A program made the translations under genes and the position numbers. The notes below the pieces were generated by a model that had not been told where the DNA came from, made no database searches, and was given only the letters and a program-made list of their open reading frames with translations. This document shows positions 1 through 9,343 of a stretch of DNA of 64,000 nucleotides, in pieces; position 1 is the stretch's first letter; the number at the start of each line of letters is the position of its first letter. The stretch is from Alphaproteobacteria bacterium (GTDB lineage: Bacteria > Pseudomonadota > Alphaproteobacteria > UBA8366 > Aestuariispiraceae): positions 2,736,001 to 2,800,000 of the forward strand of contig JAWPMN010000001.1 in the NCBI GenBank assembly GCA_033344895.1, read 5' to 3'.

Positions 1-201
1 GGCGCGGAAGAAGTCCTCTCCAACCAGTCGCTGCACGGTCGGAAAGATGTCGGCCAGGACATCGATCAGGGCGACGGCGCGATTGTTCCGGTAGACATCG
101 AAGCGTTTCCGGCCCGACCGCCGGACCACTTCCGGCGGTGGCGTTTCCGGGTCGCACAGTGCCGCGGCGAAATCGCTGTGAAAGCTATCCGGCATGGGCA
201 T
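1..201 (-). CDS. bufC: BufC/HvfC-like DUF2063 protein, N-terminal part
   Basis: The minus strand encodes about 67 residues running off the left edge, beginning MPMPDSFHSDFAAAL and continuing through RFDVYRNN and FPTVQRLVGEDFF, which is the typical start of DUF2063 (HvfC/BufC) proteins. Two in-frame ATGs (201 and 195) are possible; the first overlaps the end of the DUF692 gene by 17 bases, as expected for translationally coupled bufB-bufC. The family supplies the partner or leader-peptide-recognition subunit of MNIO (DUF692) enzymes. Only the N-terminal third is in the window, so the rest is not assessed. Confidence 0.85.
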   Translation of the reverse strand, partial: MPMPDSFHSDFAAALCDPETPPPEVVRRSGRKRFDVYRNNRAVALIDVLADIFPTVQRLVGEDFFRA

Positions 202-1072
202 GGGCCCCCTTGGCCGCGGTGGCGTCCCCGTCCAGAATGGATTGTGCGCGTAGGGCCTCCGCATGCAGGGTTGGCCAATCCGGGACGTCATTGTCCCATT
301 CGATCAGTGTCGGCACGGGGCCCGACCGGCGCAGCGCGTCCCGGTACAGGGCCCATACGGGATCGGAGACGGCGCGGTCATGGGCATCGATCAGCAGGTC
401 CGCCCCTGCATCGTCGCAGTCCTGTGCATGACCCGCCAGATGAATTTCGGCGACCCTGTCCATTGGGAAGTCCGCAATATAGGCGTTCGCGTCCCAGCCG
501 TGGTTGACGGCTGAGACATGCACATTGTTGACGTCCAGCAGCAGCGCACATCCGGTACGCGCGCTCAGGGCGGACAGGAATTCGACTTCGTCCATTTCCT
601 GGTCGGCGAAGGCGACATAGGTGGACGGATTTTCGATCGCGACCCACCGGTTCAGGACGGATTGCAGGCGATCGACGTGGTCGCACAGGCGGTTCAGATT
701 TTCCCCGGTATTGGAAATCGGCAGAAGGTCGTTCAGAAAGGCGCCGTCATGGCGCGACCAGGCCAGATGTTCGCTGATCAGCCCGGGCTCGTACCTATCC
801 GCAAGGTGCCTCAGACGCCGCAAGTGGTCCGCGTCCGGCGGTTCGGCCCCGCCCAGCGAAAGGCCGACCCCGTGAAGGGAAAGCGGATAGTCGGATCGGA
901 TCTTTTCCAGGTAGCGATGCGGCGGTCCGCCGTCGCCCATGTAATTCTCGGCATGGACTTCGAACCAGCCGACATCCGGTCGCTCGGAGAGGATGACGTC
1001 ATAATGGACCGGCTTCAATCCGACGCCGGCGCTGGCGGGAAGACCCGGTCGTATCGTCGATGCGTCGGGCAT
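185..1072 (-). CDS. bufB: MNIO-family (DUF692) bufferin-modifying enzyme BufB
   Basis: A 295-residue DUF692 protein. It belongs to the multinuclear non-haem iron oxygenases, which convert cysteines of a small precursor to thiooxazole-type heterocycles in copper-binding peptides. Visible TIM-barrel metal-ligand segments include FEVHAENYMG near the N terminus, SEHLAW, IENPSTY, LLLDVNN, IHLAGH, DAHD and LIEWDN. The ATG at 1072 is used because sequence upstream of it in the same frame is a shadow of bufA. It lies between the precursor gene bufA (73 bases upstream) and bufC (overlapping), the standard bufABC order. The product class is inferred from the precursor next door. Confidence 0.93.
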   Translation of the reverse strand: MPDASTIRPGLPASAGVGLKPVHYDVILSERPDVGWFEVHAENYMGDGGPPHRYLEKIRSDYPLSLHGVGLSLGGAEPPDADHLRRLRHLADRYEPGLISEHLAWSRHDGAFLNDLLPISNTGENLNRLCDHVDRLQSVLNRWVAIENPSTYVAFADQEMDEVEFLSALSARTGCALLLDVNNVHVSAVNHGWDANAYIADFPMDRVAEIHLAGHAQDCDDAGADLLIDAHDRAVSDPVWALYRDALRRSGPVPTLIEWDNDVPDWPTLHAEALRAQSILDGDATAAKGAHAHAG

Positions 1073-1145
1073 GATGGTAATGCTCCGGATACCGGGAACC
1101 GGCGCGGCGCGCAGACTGGTTGGGCCGCGCGCCGCGACAACGGAA

Positions 1146-1481
1146 TTACGCTTCCGGAACGTCGCGTTCCAGCGGCTCCAGCGATCCTTTGCGGTCACCC
1201 GGCAGTTCGTATTCGGCCATACTCTCTTCCACGCCGTATTTCTCGCAATCGCCGGTCGGAACCAGTTTCCAGGCATTGCCCTGATAGTCGACCTTGGAAG
1301 TTCCGGCGCAGGTCGTACCCGGACCGGCGGCGCAGTCGTTCTGACCGGCCAGCGAGATACCGTAACATTTCTCCTTGCCCGCGGCAGATGCCGTCGTCGT
1401 GGTGGCGGCGGTCGCGGAAAGGGCCAGCGCAACGGCACCGGCGATCATGGCGGCGTTAAGGGTCTTTTGATTGTCAGCCAT
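1146..1481 (-). CDS. bufA: bufferin precursor (BufA1/DUF2282 family)
   Basis: A 111-residue secreted peptide precursor. An N-terminal hydrophobic signal segment (about residues 11-34, ending ASAAGKEK) is followed by a core with four cysteines at 39, 50, 58 and 79. The [21 protein letters not shown] and DC segments are typical of DUF2282. In characterised bufferins two core cysteines are oxidised by the BufB-BufC pair to thiooxazoles and the mature peptide binds copper in the periplasm. The start at 1481 puts MADNQKTL directly before the signal hydrophobic stretch; a longer in-frame start at 1529 adds a non-signal-like basic segment. The charged tail after C79 is about 32 residues. Confidence 0.92.
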   Translation of the reverse strand: MADNQKTLNAAMIAGAVALALSATAATTTTASAAGKEKCYGISLAGQNDCAAGPGTTCAGTSKVDYQGNAWKLVPTGDCEKYGVEESMAEYELPGDRKGSLEPLERDVPEA

Positions 1482-1541
1482 GTTGCTGCTCCTTCGGTTT
1501 GGAAAAACGGCGGTCACCCTCCGCCGCAAGGGTAGCGCAAA

Positions 1542-2081
1542 TCAGTTCCGGATGGGGGCGGAAACCGAATAGGTCCCGTCATTGTCGGCGATTGCCTTCC
1601 AGCCCTTATCGGATGCCGGCTTGGATTCCGCCGACTGCCAGTTGCTTTCCGACTTGGACAGGTTGCCGTCGATATCCTGTTCCCAGAAGCCGACCACGGT
1701 GGGCGTGATGTTCAGATACAGTTTGCCGTCGACGATCCGCCACAGGTTCGGATTGCCCGGAACCTTGCCGCCCTGGGCGATGCCATAGGCGCAATGCCCG
1801 TCATAGGCCGGGGCGTATCGTGCCGGGTCCGCCAGAAACTTGTCGCGGTTCTCCTCGCTGGAAAAGGCCCAGGTGGCGCCGTTGTAATCGGCGGTGATGT
1901 CGGCGCGGCCGGGGACGGCCTCTTTCTGCTTCTGGCCGACCGGCATCTGGTCCAGATCGAAATAGGCAACCGGATCGTATCCGCCGACGGCGAAGCCGGA
2001 CTTGTCGACATACTGTTCGCCGGCCTGCGCCGCCGTGGCGGCCAGCAGACTGAAGGCAGTGGCGAGGAGGATCTTTCGCAT
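1542..2081 (-). CDS. secreted YHS domain-containing protein
   Basis: A 179-residue protein with a cleavable signal peptide (MRKILLATAFSLLAATAAQAG) and a YHS-type domain covering about residues 30-140, seen as GGYDPVAYF, WAFSSEENRDKFLADPARYAPAYDGHCAYG and LYLNI. YHS domains occur in periplasmic and ATPase-linked metal (often copper) proteins. It sits 60 bases upstream of bufA on the same strand, so it may be transcribed with the bufferin genes. The ATG at 2081 was chosen because it gives a clean signal peptide; an in-frame codon at 2147 adds 22 residues with no signal character. Binding of copper is an inference from the context. Confidence 0.88.
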   Translation of the reverse strand: MRKILLATAFSLLAATAAQAGEQYVDKSGFAVGGYDPVAYFDLDQMPVGQKQKEAVPGRADITADYNGATWAFSSEENRDKFLADPARYAPAYDGHCAYGIAQGGKVPGNPNLWRIVDGKLYLNITPTVVGFWEQDIDGNLSKSESNWQSAESKPASDKGWKAIADNDGTYSVSAPIRN

Positions 2082-2200
2082 CGCTGGTTCCCCTGTGAAG
2101 CGGGTTATCGGGTCGGGCTGAATCCCGTATGACCGATATATTTTCACAAGGGTGCCAGCCGCAAATCACGACGCTACACCAAAACGTTATCGGGGGCGGC

Positions 2201-2782
2201 TCAGAGGCTTTGCAGGATCGCCTGTGTCTTGAGCCAGTCGAAGGAGCGGCTGAGGATCAGGTCGCAAAGCACGAGCAGGATCGTCACCGGGATGCTGGTC
2301 TCGAACAGGCGTTTCAGCACCATTCCGCCGATGAAAAGGCTCCAGATCTGGATCAGCATGAGGATCAGCCAGACCCCGGTGCTGCCGCCGTCGGACAGGT
2401 CCACCGTCAGCAGCAGGGCGATCTGGACGGCCAGGGGCGTCACCATGATCCAGTTCAGCGCGACGACATAGCGGACCCAGTTCTCCGGCCGGGCCAGAAA
2501 GACGGAGACATAGGCCATGACCAATGGCCAATAGGTCAATGCGATCAGATAGTTGGATGTCTCCGCCGCGAACAGGGTCAGGGTGGGAAACCCGTCGGAT
2601 CCGGCATTGATCCGGTACAGCGCGGCAAAGACCAGCGGATACAGAAGAAGCAGGCACCAGAAGCTTTTCAGGAAATCTGTGGCGCTGTCGCCGAACCGGT
2701 CCAGGGCGTCCATGCGGGCGCAGTAAACCTGAAACCCGTCCTTGAGCCGGCCCGCCATTTCAGCGGGGCCGACCGGAATCAT
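2201..2782 (-). CDS. conserved hypothetical membrane protein
   Basis: A 193-residue protein with about four hydrophobic helices (roughly residues 42-60, 75-95, 103-125, 136-158 and a short one near 165-180). The function is not recognised. Its start codon overlaps the stop of dapE by four bases (ATGA arrangement), so it is probably the last gene of the dapD-dapE operon. The N-terminal 35 residues are soluble and may be cytoplasmic. Such YIP1-like or DUF-type membrane partners next to dapE are seen in related bacteria, but no role in lysine synthesis can be read from the sequence. Confidence 0.8.
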   Translation of the reverse strand: MIPVGPAEMAGRLKDGFQVYCARMDALDRFGDSATDFLKSFWCLLLLYPLVFAALYRINAGSDGFPTLTLFAAETSNYLIALTYWPLVMAYVSVFLARPENWVRYVVALNWIMVTPLAVQIALLLTVDLSDGGSTGVWLILMLIQIWSLFIGGMVLKRLFETSIPVTILLVLCDLILSRSFDWLKTQAILQSL

Positions 2783-3945
2783 GGCACTGCCTTCTCGAAA
2801 TAGCGGTCGATGACCGTGGCGTAGATATCACGCAAGGCGGTGATGTCGGCCGTCTCCACGCGTTCGTCGACCTGGTGCATGGTCTTGCCGACCAGTCCGA
2901 AGTCGACGACGGGGCAGTAATCCTTGATGAAGCGGGAATCCGATGTTCCGCCGGTCGTGCTGAGCTCCGGACGGTTCCCGGTCACGGTCTCGCAGGCCTC
3001 CACCAGCAGGTCCGACAGCAGGCCGGGCGGCGTCAGGAAGCTCTCGCCGGAAACGACAACCTTCAGGTCGAAATCGGCCCCGTCTCCGGCCGCTTCCTTC
3101 AGTCGGGCGCGCAGGGTCTCTTCCAGCGCCGCGCCGGTATGCAGGTCGTTGTAGCGGATGTTGAACCGGGCCGTGGCCAGTGCCGGGACGACATTCGTCG
3201 CTTCGTTATCGACCACAATCTGGGTCACGGACAGGACCGAGGGCTCGAAATGGTCGGAGCCCTCATCGATCTGCCAGTCGACCAGGGCGGCCAGCATGCG
3301 GGTCAGGCGATGGGCGGCATTATCCGCCAGATGCGGATAGCCGGTATGGCCCTGCACGCCGCGCGCGGTGATATAGCCGTTCAGGCTGCCGCGGCGTCCG
3401 ATCTTCATCATGGTGCCCAGCGCCGCCGGGTTGGTCGGCTCGCCGGTGATGCAATGATCGATCCGCTCACCCAACTCCGCCAGCGCGGGCAGCATCTTCT
3501 TGGTGCCGTTGACGGAGGGACCTTCTTCGTCCCCTGTGATCAGTAGGCTGATGGAGCCTGGAACGCCGCCGGACCGGGCCAGACGCAGGGACACGGCGGA
3601 GACCCAGGCGGCAATGGCGCCCTTCATGTCGGATGCACCGCGGCCGATCAGCATCCCGTCCTGGACCGTCGCTGCGAAGGGATCGACGGTCCAGCTATCG
3701 GCCTGACCGACCGGCACCACATCGGTGTGACCGGCAAAGCACAGATTCGGCGCCTCCGTACCCAGACGGGCATAAAGGTTGTCGACCGGTTCGGTGCCTT
3801 CCTCCTGGAACGGCAGGCGGCGGCAGACGAAGCCGAGGTCTTCCAGAACGCCTTGCAGCAGATCGAGCGCCCCCGCTTCCGCCGGCGTGACGCTGGGACA
3901 GCGGATCAGGTCCTGGGTGAGGGCGATCGGATCGATTTCGGTCAT
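2779..3945 (-). CDS. dapE: succinyl-diaminopimelate desuccinylase
   Basis: A 388-residue M20-family zinc hydrolase that removes succinate from N-succinyl-LL-2,6-diaminopimelate in lysine and peptidoglycan precursor synthesis. Visible motifs are [11 protein letters not shown] (zinc histidine and aspartate), [14 protein letters not shown] (bridging Asp), TGDEEG (catalytic Glu) and the C-terminal TGGTSDSRF and MHQVDE segments. Length and order match DapE. Its ATG overlaps the stop of dapD by one base and its stop overlaps the next membrane-protein gene, indicating a tight operon. Confidence 0.97.
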   Translation of the reverse strand: MTEIDPIALTQDLIRCPSVTPAEAGALDLLQGVLEDLGFVCRRLPFQEEGTEPVDNLYARLGTEAPNLCFAGHTDVVPVGQADSWTVDPFAATVQDGMLIGRGASDMKGAIAAWVSAVSLRLARSGGVPGSISLLITGDEEGPSVNGTKKMLPALAELGERIDHCITGEPTNPAALGTMMKIGRRGSLNGYITARGVQGHTGYPHLADNAAHRLTRMLAALVDWQIDEGSDHFEPSVLSVTQIVVDNEATNVVPALATARFNIRYNDLHTGAALEETLRARLKEAAGDGADFDLKVVVSGESFLTPPGLLSDLLVEACETVTGNRPELSTTGGTSDSRFIKDYCPVVDFGLVGKTMHQVDERVETADITALRDIYATVIDRYFEKAVP

Positions 3946-4790
3946 CAGGTGCGCAGCAATTCGTTGATGGATGTTTTGGAACGGGTCCGTTCGTCCACGC
4001 GCTTGATGATGACGGCGCAGGACAGGGACGGGCCGGGGCTGCCGTCGGGCAGCGGCTTGCCGGGCAGGGCGCCGGGCACGACAACCGAGAATGCCGGAAC
4101 GCGGCCCATGAACACCTCACCGGTGTTGCGATCGACGATCTTGGTCGAAGCGCCGATGAAGACCCCCATGGACAGGACGGACCCTTCCTCGACCACCACG
4201 CCTTCGACCACTTCGGAACGCGCGCCGATGAAGCAGTTGTCTTCGATGATGACCGGGCCGGCCTGCAGCGGTTCCAGCACGCCGCCGATGCCGGCACCGC
4301 CGGACAGATGCACATTCTTGCCGATCTGCGCGCAGGATCCGACGGTGGCCCAGGTATCGACCATGGTGCCGGAATCCACATGCGCGCCCAGATTGACGAA
4401 ACTGGGCATCAGCACGACGTTCGGCGCGATATAGGCGGAACGACGGACGACGCAGTTCGGCACGGCGCGGAAGCCGGCAGCGCGGAACTCCGCTTCACCC
4501 CAGCCTTCGAATTTCGACGGGACCTTGTCCCACCACGGCGCATTACCGCCCGGACCGCCGGCGATCGTGGTCATGTCGTTCAGGCGGAAGCTCAGCAGGA
4601 CGGCCTTCTTCAGCCACTGATTGACGGTCCAGCCGTCATCGCCCTTTTCGGCGACGCGGGCCTTGCCGCTGTCCAGCAGGTTGAGGGCCGTTTCGACCGC
4701 TTCGCGGACTTCACCGCCGGTCGTGGGGGATACCTGATCCCGGGTCTCGAAAGCAGCGTCGATAACCGACTGCAAGTCTTCATACGCCAT
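3945..4790 (-). CDS. dapD: 2,3,4,5-tetrahydropyridine-2,6-dicarboxylate N-succinyltransferase
   Basis: A 281-residue cytoplasmic enzyme that transfers succinyl from succinyl-CoA to tetrahydrodipicolinate, the step before DapC/DapE in lysine synthesis. The N-terminal helical domain (to about residue 100) is followed by a left-handed beta-helix of hexapeptide repeats, seen as [60 protein letters not shown] and [13 protein letters not shown]. Length agrees with the family. It is the first gene of the dapD-dapE-membrane protein run. Confidence 0.97.
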   Translation of the reverse strand: MAYEDLQSVIDAAFETRDQVSPTTGGEVREAVETALNLLDSGKARVAEKGDDGWTVNQWLKKAVLLSFRLNDMTTIAGGPGGNAPWWDKVPSKFEGWGEAEFRAAGFRAVPNCVVRRSAYIAPNVVLMPSFVNLGAHVDSGTMVDTWATVGSCAQIGKNVHLSGGAGIGGVLEPLQAGPVIIEDNCFIGARSEVVEGVVVEEGSVLSMGVFIGASTKIVDRNTGEVFMGRVPAFSVVVPGALPGKPLPDGSPGPSLSCAVIIKRVDERTRSKTSINELLRT

Positions 4791-4916
4791 GTCTTCGGCT
4801 CACTCCCAAACGCGCCCGGCGGGCAAATTTCATTAGAAACCTGCACGGTCGTGTCAGGTCCGGCGCACCATACCGCGCGCGGCGGACCGGTCAAGTTGGG
4901 CTGCGGCGGTATTAGG

Positions 4917-5126
4917 TTAATCTGCGACGCGCAGGGCGCGGATGCGGCGTTCGATCCGGTCCCAATGATCGTGGCCGGCCTGGTCCTGGTAAAACAGGCA
5001 TTCCGCCGACCGGGCATGGGCATAGGCGATGGCGCCGGGGCCGCATTCCTGCAGCAGGCGCTGTGCCACAAAGTCGAACTCGCCGGCTTCTGCCATGGTC
5101 GGACCCTCGATCGGATGCATGTCCAT
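4917..5126 (-). CDS. small conserved hypothetical protein
   Basis: A 69-residue acidic to neutral soluble protein, MDMHPIEGPTMAEAGEFDF onwards, with an amphipathic central helix region (FVAQRLLQECGPGAIAYAHARS) and a basic C terminus. The start at 5126 is supported by a GGAGGG ribosome-binding site six bases upstream; an in-frame TTG at 5147 is less likely. It resembles small uncharacterised alphaproteobacterial proteins, with no assigned function. It is followed by about 120 bases with no gene before dapD. Confidence 0.6.
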   Translation of the reverse strand: MDMHPIEGPTMAEAGEFDFVAQRLLQECGPGAIAYAHARSAECLFYQDQAGHDHWDRIERRIRALRVAD

Positions 5127-5293
5127 GCCGATACCCTCCACCAGCAACTATTTAATGGCGAGCGGGTAAACAAATCGTAAATCTGAGGGTGCGAAGGCGA
5201 TGCGATCAATTCGCAGAAATTTGCGGTCGCGTTAAGGGGGCATTAACCGGCCGCGCCGTACCATCCCCCACGTCATTCACAAGGGCAGGGCCA

Positions 5294-5536
5294 ATGATTT
5301 CAGCCTGCAAGGATTCCGTAAGCCGCGCATACAGCCTGATCGGCGACGCCGATGAGGAAAGTGCAAAAACCATTGCGCGCCGCCTCGGTGCCTGCGGCAT
5401 TCGGGATGCCTGTCCCTATGCGCGGGAATGCGGCCGGACAATCGCCACGCTTCAGCGCGATATCGCGACATCCGAAAGCACCCTCGCCGTCGTATCCTCC
5501 GGCGCCTTCCTGGTCGAGAGCGACGGGTTGATCTGA
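5294..5536 (+). CDS. small hypothetical protein with cysteine-rich centre
   Basis: An 80-residue protein starting MISACKDSVSRAYSL, with an AGGGCAGGG ribosome-binding site just upstream of the ATG. It carries four cysteines (C5 and the cluster CGIRDACPYARECG) and is not recognised. A convincing rho-independent terminator follows on the same strand, which supports this being a transcribed gene. Spacing of the last three cysteines could suit metal or disulfide chemistry, but this is speculation. Confidence 0.5.
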   Translation: MISACKDSVSRAYSLIGDADEESAKTIARRLGACGIRDACPYARECGRTIATLQRDIATSESTLAVVSSGAFLVESDGLI

Positions 5537-5555
5537 GAAAAGCCAAGTTAACGAG

Positions 5556-5594
5556 AAACAGCCGCCCCCTGGAGAGGGGGCGACTGTTTTTTGT
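5556..5594 (+). terminator. rho-independent terminator after small gene
   Basis: A GC-rich hairpin with arms GCCCCCT and AGGGGGC around a four-base loop, extended by AACAG/CTGTT pairing and followed by a run of six T on the plus strand. It lies 20 bases after the stop of the 80-residue ORF. Confidence 0.75.
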
Positions 5595-5726
5595 CTGACG
5601 TCAGTGCCAGTGCATCATCCATGTACGGGATTTTTCGGCCACCGCCTTGGACAATCTGACCTTGCCACGCGGACCCGATGGCGACTCATGAATTGCATGG
5701 CATCTTGAAATTTCGATGTCGCTGGG

Positions 5727-6899
5727 TCAGATCGCCGCGAGAGCCGTGTCCAGGTCTGCCAGCAGATCGTCGATGTCTTCGATTCCGACGGACAGGCGGA
5801 CCAGCGAATCCGATATGCCCAGTTCCGCCCGGATCTCCGCCGGGATCGAGGCATGGGTCATGATCGCCGGATGTTCGATCAGGCTTTCCACCCCGCCCAG
5901 GGATTCGGCCAGCGCGAACAGTTCGGTGTGTTCCAGGAAGCGGCGACTTTCGTCCAGGCCGCCCTTCAGGATGGCGGTGACGATGCCGCCGAACCCGCCG
6001 ACCATCTGGTTCTTCGCCAGGTCGTGCTGCGGGTGGCTTTCCAGGCCGGGATAGATGACCCGTTCGACCTTGTCGTGGCTTTCCAGGTATTCCGCGATCC
6101 GCATCGCCCCGGCGCAGTGCTGGCGCATCCGGATCGCCAGGGTCTTCAGGCCGCGCAGGGCCAGGAAGCTGTCGAACGGGCCCAGGATGCTGCCGACCGC
6201 GTTATGCAGATAGGCCATGCGGTCCGCCAGTTCGCCGTCTTCGCGCAGGACGGCTACGCCGCCGACAATGTCCGAATGTCCGTTCAGATACTTGGTCGCC
6301 GAGTGCACGACGATGTCGAAACCATGGTCCAGCGGCTGCTGCACGATGGGGGACGCGAAAGTGTTGTCGCACACGGTCAGGAGCCCGTGCTTCTTCGCGA
6401 TCCGCGCAATGGCGTCCAGATCGACAAGGCGCAGGGTGGGGTTGGTCGGGCTTTCGACCCAGACCATCTTGGTTTCCGGACGGATCGCGGCTTCCAGATT
6501 GGCCGGATCTGTCAGGTCGACGAAGCTGAAATCCAGGCCGGCCGAGCGCTTGCGGACATTCTCCATGATCCGGTAGCTGCCGCCATAGAGATCGTCCATC
6601 GCGACCACATGGTCGCCGCTGTCCAGCAGTTCCAGGATCGTGCCCATGGCTGCCAGACCGCTGGCGAAAGCATAGCCGCGTGCGCCGTTTTCCAGATCCG
6701 CGACGCAGGCTTCGAAGGCCATGCGCGTCGGGTTCTGGCTGCGGGAATATTCATAGCCCTTGTGAACGCCGGGACTGTCCTGGACATAGGTCGACGTGGC
6801 GTAGATCGGCGTCATGATGGCGCCGGTCGTCGGGTCCGGGCTCTGGCCGGCATGAATGCCCCGCGTGGACAGGCCCTGGCGGTTTTTCTTGATCGTCAT
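5727..6899 (-). CDS. cystathionine gamma-lyase/synthase-family PLP enzyme
   Basis: A 390-residue Cys/Met-metabolism PLP enzyme. Motifs include GYEYSRSQNPTR (PLP phosphate contact), AFASGLAAMGTI, DDLYGGSYR, WVESPTNPTLR, the PLP lysine in HSATKYLNGHSDIVGG, and RLSVGIEDIDDLLADL at the C terminus. It follows cystathionine beta-synthase by only seven bases, so the pair most likely performs reverse transsulfuration, homocysteine to cystathionine to cysteine. A cystathionine gamma-synthase role cannot be excluded by sequence, but the separate MetZ gene at 38.5 kb covers the forward route. Confidence 0.93.
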   Translation of the reverse strand: MTIKKNRQGLSTRGIHAGQSPDPTTGAIMTPIYATSTYVQDSPGVHKGYEYSRSQNPTRMAFEACVADLENGARGYAFASGLAAMGTILELLDSGDHVVAMDDLYGGSYRIMENVRKRSAGLDFSFVDLTDPANLEAAIRPETKMVWVESPTNPTLRLVDLDAIARIAKKHGLLTVCDNTFASPIVQQPLDHGFDIVVHSATKYLNGHSDIVGGVAVLREDGELADRMAYLHNAVGSILGPFDSFLALRGLKTLAIRMRQHCAGAMRIAEYLESHDKVERVIYPGLESHPQHDLAKNQMVGGFGGIVTAILKGGLDESRRFLEHTELFALAESLGGVESLIEHPAIMTHASIPAEIRAELGISDSLVRLSVGIEDIDDLLADLDTALAAI

Positions 6900-6906
6900 G
6901 ATTGGG

Positions 6907-8289
6907 TTACTTCCCGCGTTTGCGCATGTAGTTGATGAAATCGACCCGCGTGATCAGGCCGTAGAACGTGTCTTCATCCTTCACGATGGCGACCTTTTCC
7001 GCCCGGAACAGGGGCAGCAGCGCCTCGATCGGTGATTTGGGGGAAATCGTCTCCAGCTTCGCCACCATGTGGTCGCCCGACGCGTCGCCGAAGGCTTCCT
7101 CGTTCTCGCAGACCGCCAGCATCAGGTCGCTTTCATCGATCAGGCCGGCGATGCGGCCCTTCTCGTCCATGACCGGCAGTTGGGACACGTCGAACATCCG
7201 CATGCGGCCGTAGGCCGTGGCCAGGGTCTCGTTGGATTTGACGGTAACGACCTGACCCTTGTCCGCGCGACGGGTGACGAGATTCCGCAGGTCGCCGTGC
7301 TCCTCGACATCCAGCAGGCCGTTATCCAGCATCCAGGCATCGTTGTAGACCTTGGCCAGATACTTGTTTCCGGTATCGCAGACGAAGGTGACGACGCGTT
7401 TCTTTTCGGTTTGCGCCTGGCACCATTTGATGGCCCCGGCCAGCAGCGTGCCGGTCGAACTGCCGCCGAGGATGCCTTCCTGGACGACGAGGTTGCGCGC
7501 GGCGGCGAAGGCTTCCTTGTCGGATACATAGACGGCATCGGAGATCAGGGAGATGTCGCAATTCGGCGGGATGAAATCCTCGCCGATCCCTTCGACCAGC
7601 CAGGACCCCACCTCTGTCGGGACTTCCCCGGTCTTGACCGTGTCGCCGACAACCGATCCGTCCGGGTCGGCCAGGACCATGCGCAGATTCGGCTGCACCT
7701 TCTGGAAGAAGCGCCCCAGTCCTGAAATCGTTCCGCCGGAACCGACTCCGCAGACCACGGCATCGACATCGTGGTCCATCTGTTCCCAGATTTCCGGTCC
7801 GGTGGTGGTTTCATGGGCCAGCGGGTTGGCCGGGTTGGCGAATTGGTTGATCCAGATCGAATTCGGCGTTTCGTTGTGAATCCGCTCCGCCATGTCCTGA
7901 TAGTATTCGGGATGGCCCTTGCCGACGTCGGAGCGGGTCATGATGACCTCCGCCCCCAGTGCTTTCAGATGGAAGATCTTGTCCTGGCTCATCTTGTCCG
8001 GAATGATCAGGACCATGCGGTAGCCCTTCTGTGCGGCTACGAGGGCGAGGCCGAGACCGGTATTGCCGGCGGTGGCCTCGATGATCGTCCCGCCCGGTTT
8101 GATTTTGCCTTCGCGTTCGGCGGCCTCAATCATCGACAGACCGATCCGGTCCTTGATCGATCCTCCGGGGTTCTGGCTTTCCAGCTTCAGGAACAGCTCG
8201 CAGGGGCCGGTGTCGATATTGCTGACACGGATCATCGGCGTGTTGCCGATCATCGACAGAACGTCATTGAAGGGCTTTGAGGCGGGCAT
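6907..8289 (-). CDS. cystathionine beta-synthase with C-terminal CBS pair
   Basis: A 460-residue enzyme that condenses homocysteine with serine. The fold-II PLP domain (about residues 1-325) shows GGSIKDRIGLSMIEAAE with the PLP lysine, EATAGNTGLGLA, GVGSGGTISGLGRF and GGSSTGTLL. Two CBS domains occupy about residues 335-458 (VTVKSNETLATAYGRM, DESDLMLAV, FYGLITRVDFINYMRK). There is no N-terminal haem-binding extension of the animal type. The next gene, seven bases away, is the lyase that completes cysteine formation. Confidence 0.95.
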   Translation of the reverse strand: MPASKPFNDVLSMIGNTPMIRVSNIDTGPCELFLKLESQNPGGSIKDRIGLSMIEAAEREGKIKPGGTIIEATAGNTGLGLALVAAQKGYRMVLIIPDKMSQDKIFHLKALGAEVIMTRSDVGKGHPEYYQDMAERIHNETPNSIWINQFANPANPLAHETTTGPEIWEQMDHDVDAVVCGVGSGGTISGLGRFFQKVQPNLRMVLADPDGSVVGDTVKTGEVPTEVGSWLVEGIGEDFIPPNCDISLISDAVYVSDKEAFAAARNLVVQEGILGGSSTGTLLAGAIKWCQAQTEKKRVVTFVCDTGNKYLAKVYNDAWMLDNGLLDVEEHGDLRNLVTRRADKGQVVTVKSNETLATAYGRMRMFDVSQLPVMDEKGRIAGLIDESDLMLAVCENEEAFGDASGDHMVAKLETISPKSPIEALLPLFRAEKVAIVKDEDTFYGLITRVDFINYMRKRGK

Positions 8290-8399
8290 GGGCGCTCCTC
8301 TGGTTTGCGCAACTGGATACGGCCGACCGCGGACCGTCGATCCCGCGGAATGTAGGCTAGATAGATTGGATCAGAAAGGGGGCAGAACCAGTATCGGGT

Positions 8400-9236
8400 C
8401 TAGTCGACCAGCGAATCAGCCCGCATGCGGCCCTTTTCGAGGTGGACCGGCAGGACCCGGCCATAGATCTGTTCGGTGCGATGGGGATGCCCGACCATGC
8501 CGGGCTGCCGCGCCCAGGACGGGATGGCGACATGGCGCGGGCGTGTGCCGCCGACACGGGTCACCCGGTGCAGGGTATAGCGCCCCAGGAACAACTGCAT
8601 GTCCCCGGCCTTCAGGTCCAGCCGACGGACCCGCGACCCATCGCCCGCCATGACTGCGGCGACGGCGTCATAATGTTCGTTCCGCGGGTCGCGAATGTTC
8701 GGGACATATTCGAAGATCCCGCCGGCGTCCGGGGGCTGGATCATGAATGTGACGGTGAATTCGTTGGTATCGAAATGCCAGGGAAAGGCATCGCCCGGCC
8801 GCATCGTGTTGAACGGCATGCAGGCCAGAGGGTCGGCGTATTTGTAGAGCGGGTCGATCCCGAACGCATCTGACAGGAACGCCGTCAGATGCGGGCTGTC
8901 GTAGAGTTGCCAGAGGTCCGATCCGGGATCGATCAGGTCCGCGCAGACAAATCCGTTCGTGCGATCCTGGATCCGGTTGATCGGATGAGTCGGCCCGAGT
9001 TCCGGGCGGGGTTCCGAAAAATATGGGTTGTGGTGGGTCTGCCGCCGAAAAGCCTGGGGTGCCAGCCTATCGGCCTCTGCGGCAATTCGGGCGATCGCCG
9101 CCGGGGTCAGAAAGCGCGACAGGGTGCAGCATCCGTCTTCGGCCAGCGCGTCCCGGCAGGATGCGACCAGCGCGTCATAGGCAGCCGTGCCCGGCGCCTC
9201 GATGGGATATCTGTCCGCGTGGAAGATCTCCTGCAT
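8400..9236 (-). CDS. phytanoyl-CoA dioxygenase-like Fe(II)/2-oxoglutarate oxygenase
   Basis: A 278-residue protein of the PhyH-like oxygenase fold. The iron facial triad is visible as WHFDTNEF (His-x-Asp) near residue 155 and the distal histidine in LHRVTRVGGTRPRHV, where the Arg region would bind 2-oxoglutarate. An AGAGGTG ribosome-binding site precedes the ATG at 9236; the frame is open further upstream but into the divergent promoter region. It is transcribed away from a LysR-type gene, which is probably its regulator. The substrate is unknown. Confidence 0.85.
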   Translation of the reverse strand: MQEIFHADRYPIEAPGTAAYDALVASCRDALAEDGCCTLSRFLTPAAIARIAAEADRLAPQAFRRQTHHNPYFSEPRPELGPTHPINRIQDRTNGFVCADLIDPGSDLWQLYDSPHLTAFLSDAFGIDPLYKYADPLACMPFNTMRPGDAFPWHFDTNEFTVTFMIQPPDAGGIFEYVPNIRDPRNEHYDAVAAVMAGDGSRVRRLDLKAGDMQLFLGRYTLHRVTRVGGTRPRHVAIPSWARQPGMVGHPHRTEQIYGRVLPVHLEKGRMRADSLVD

Positions 9237-9328
9237 GGTCGCACCTCTTTTGATGAAACGCCCGTTGCCACCCAAGGAGTCTCCGAAAATCTGTTGAATT
9301 GGAGAAGCGATATTTTTAAGTCTCATGG

Positions 9329-9343
9329 ATCGAAAATTTCGAT
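9329..9343. promoter_or_regulatory. palindromic candidate operator between divergent genes
   Basis: A perfect inverted repeat with seven-base arms ATCGAAA and TTTCGAT around one base lies between the oxygenase and the LysR gene, 15 bases before the LysR start. LysR proteins usually bind imperfect dyads near their divergent target promoters, so this is a good candidate site. It is inferred from symmetry alone. Confidence 0.45.

Noticed and set aside
518-1459. 313-codon plus-strand frame over bufB/bufA
   Set aside because: Antisense shadow of the recognised DUF692 gene.
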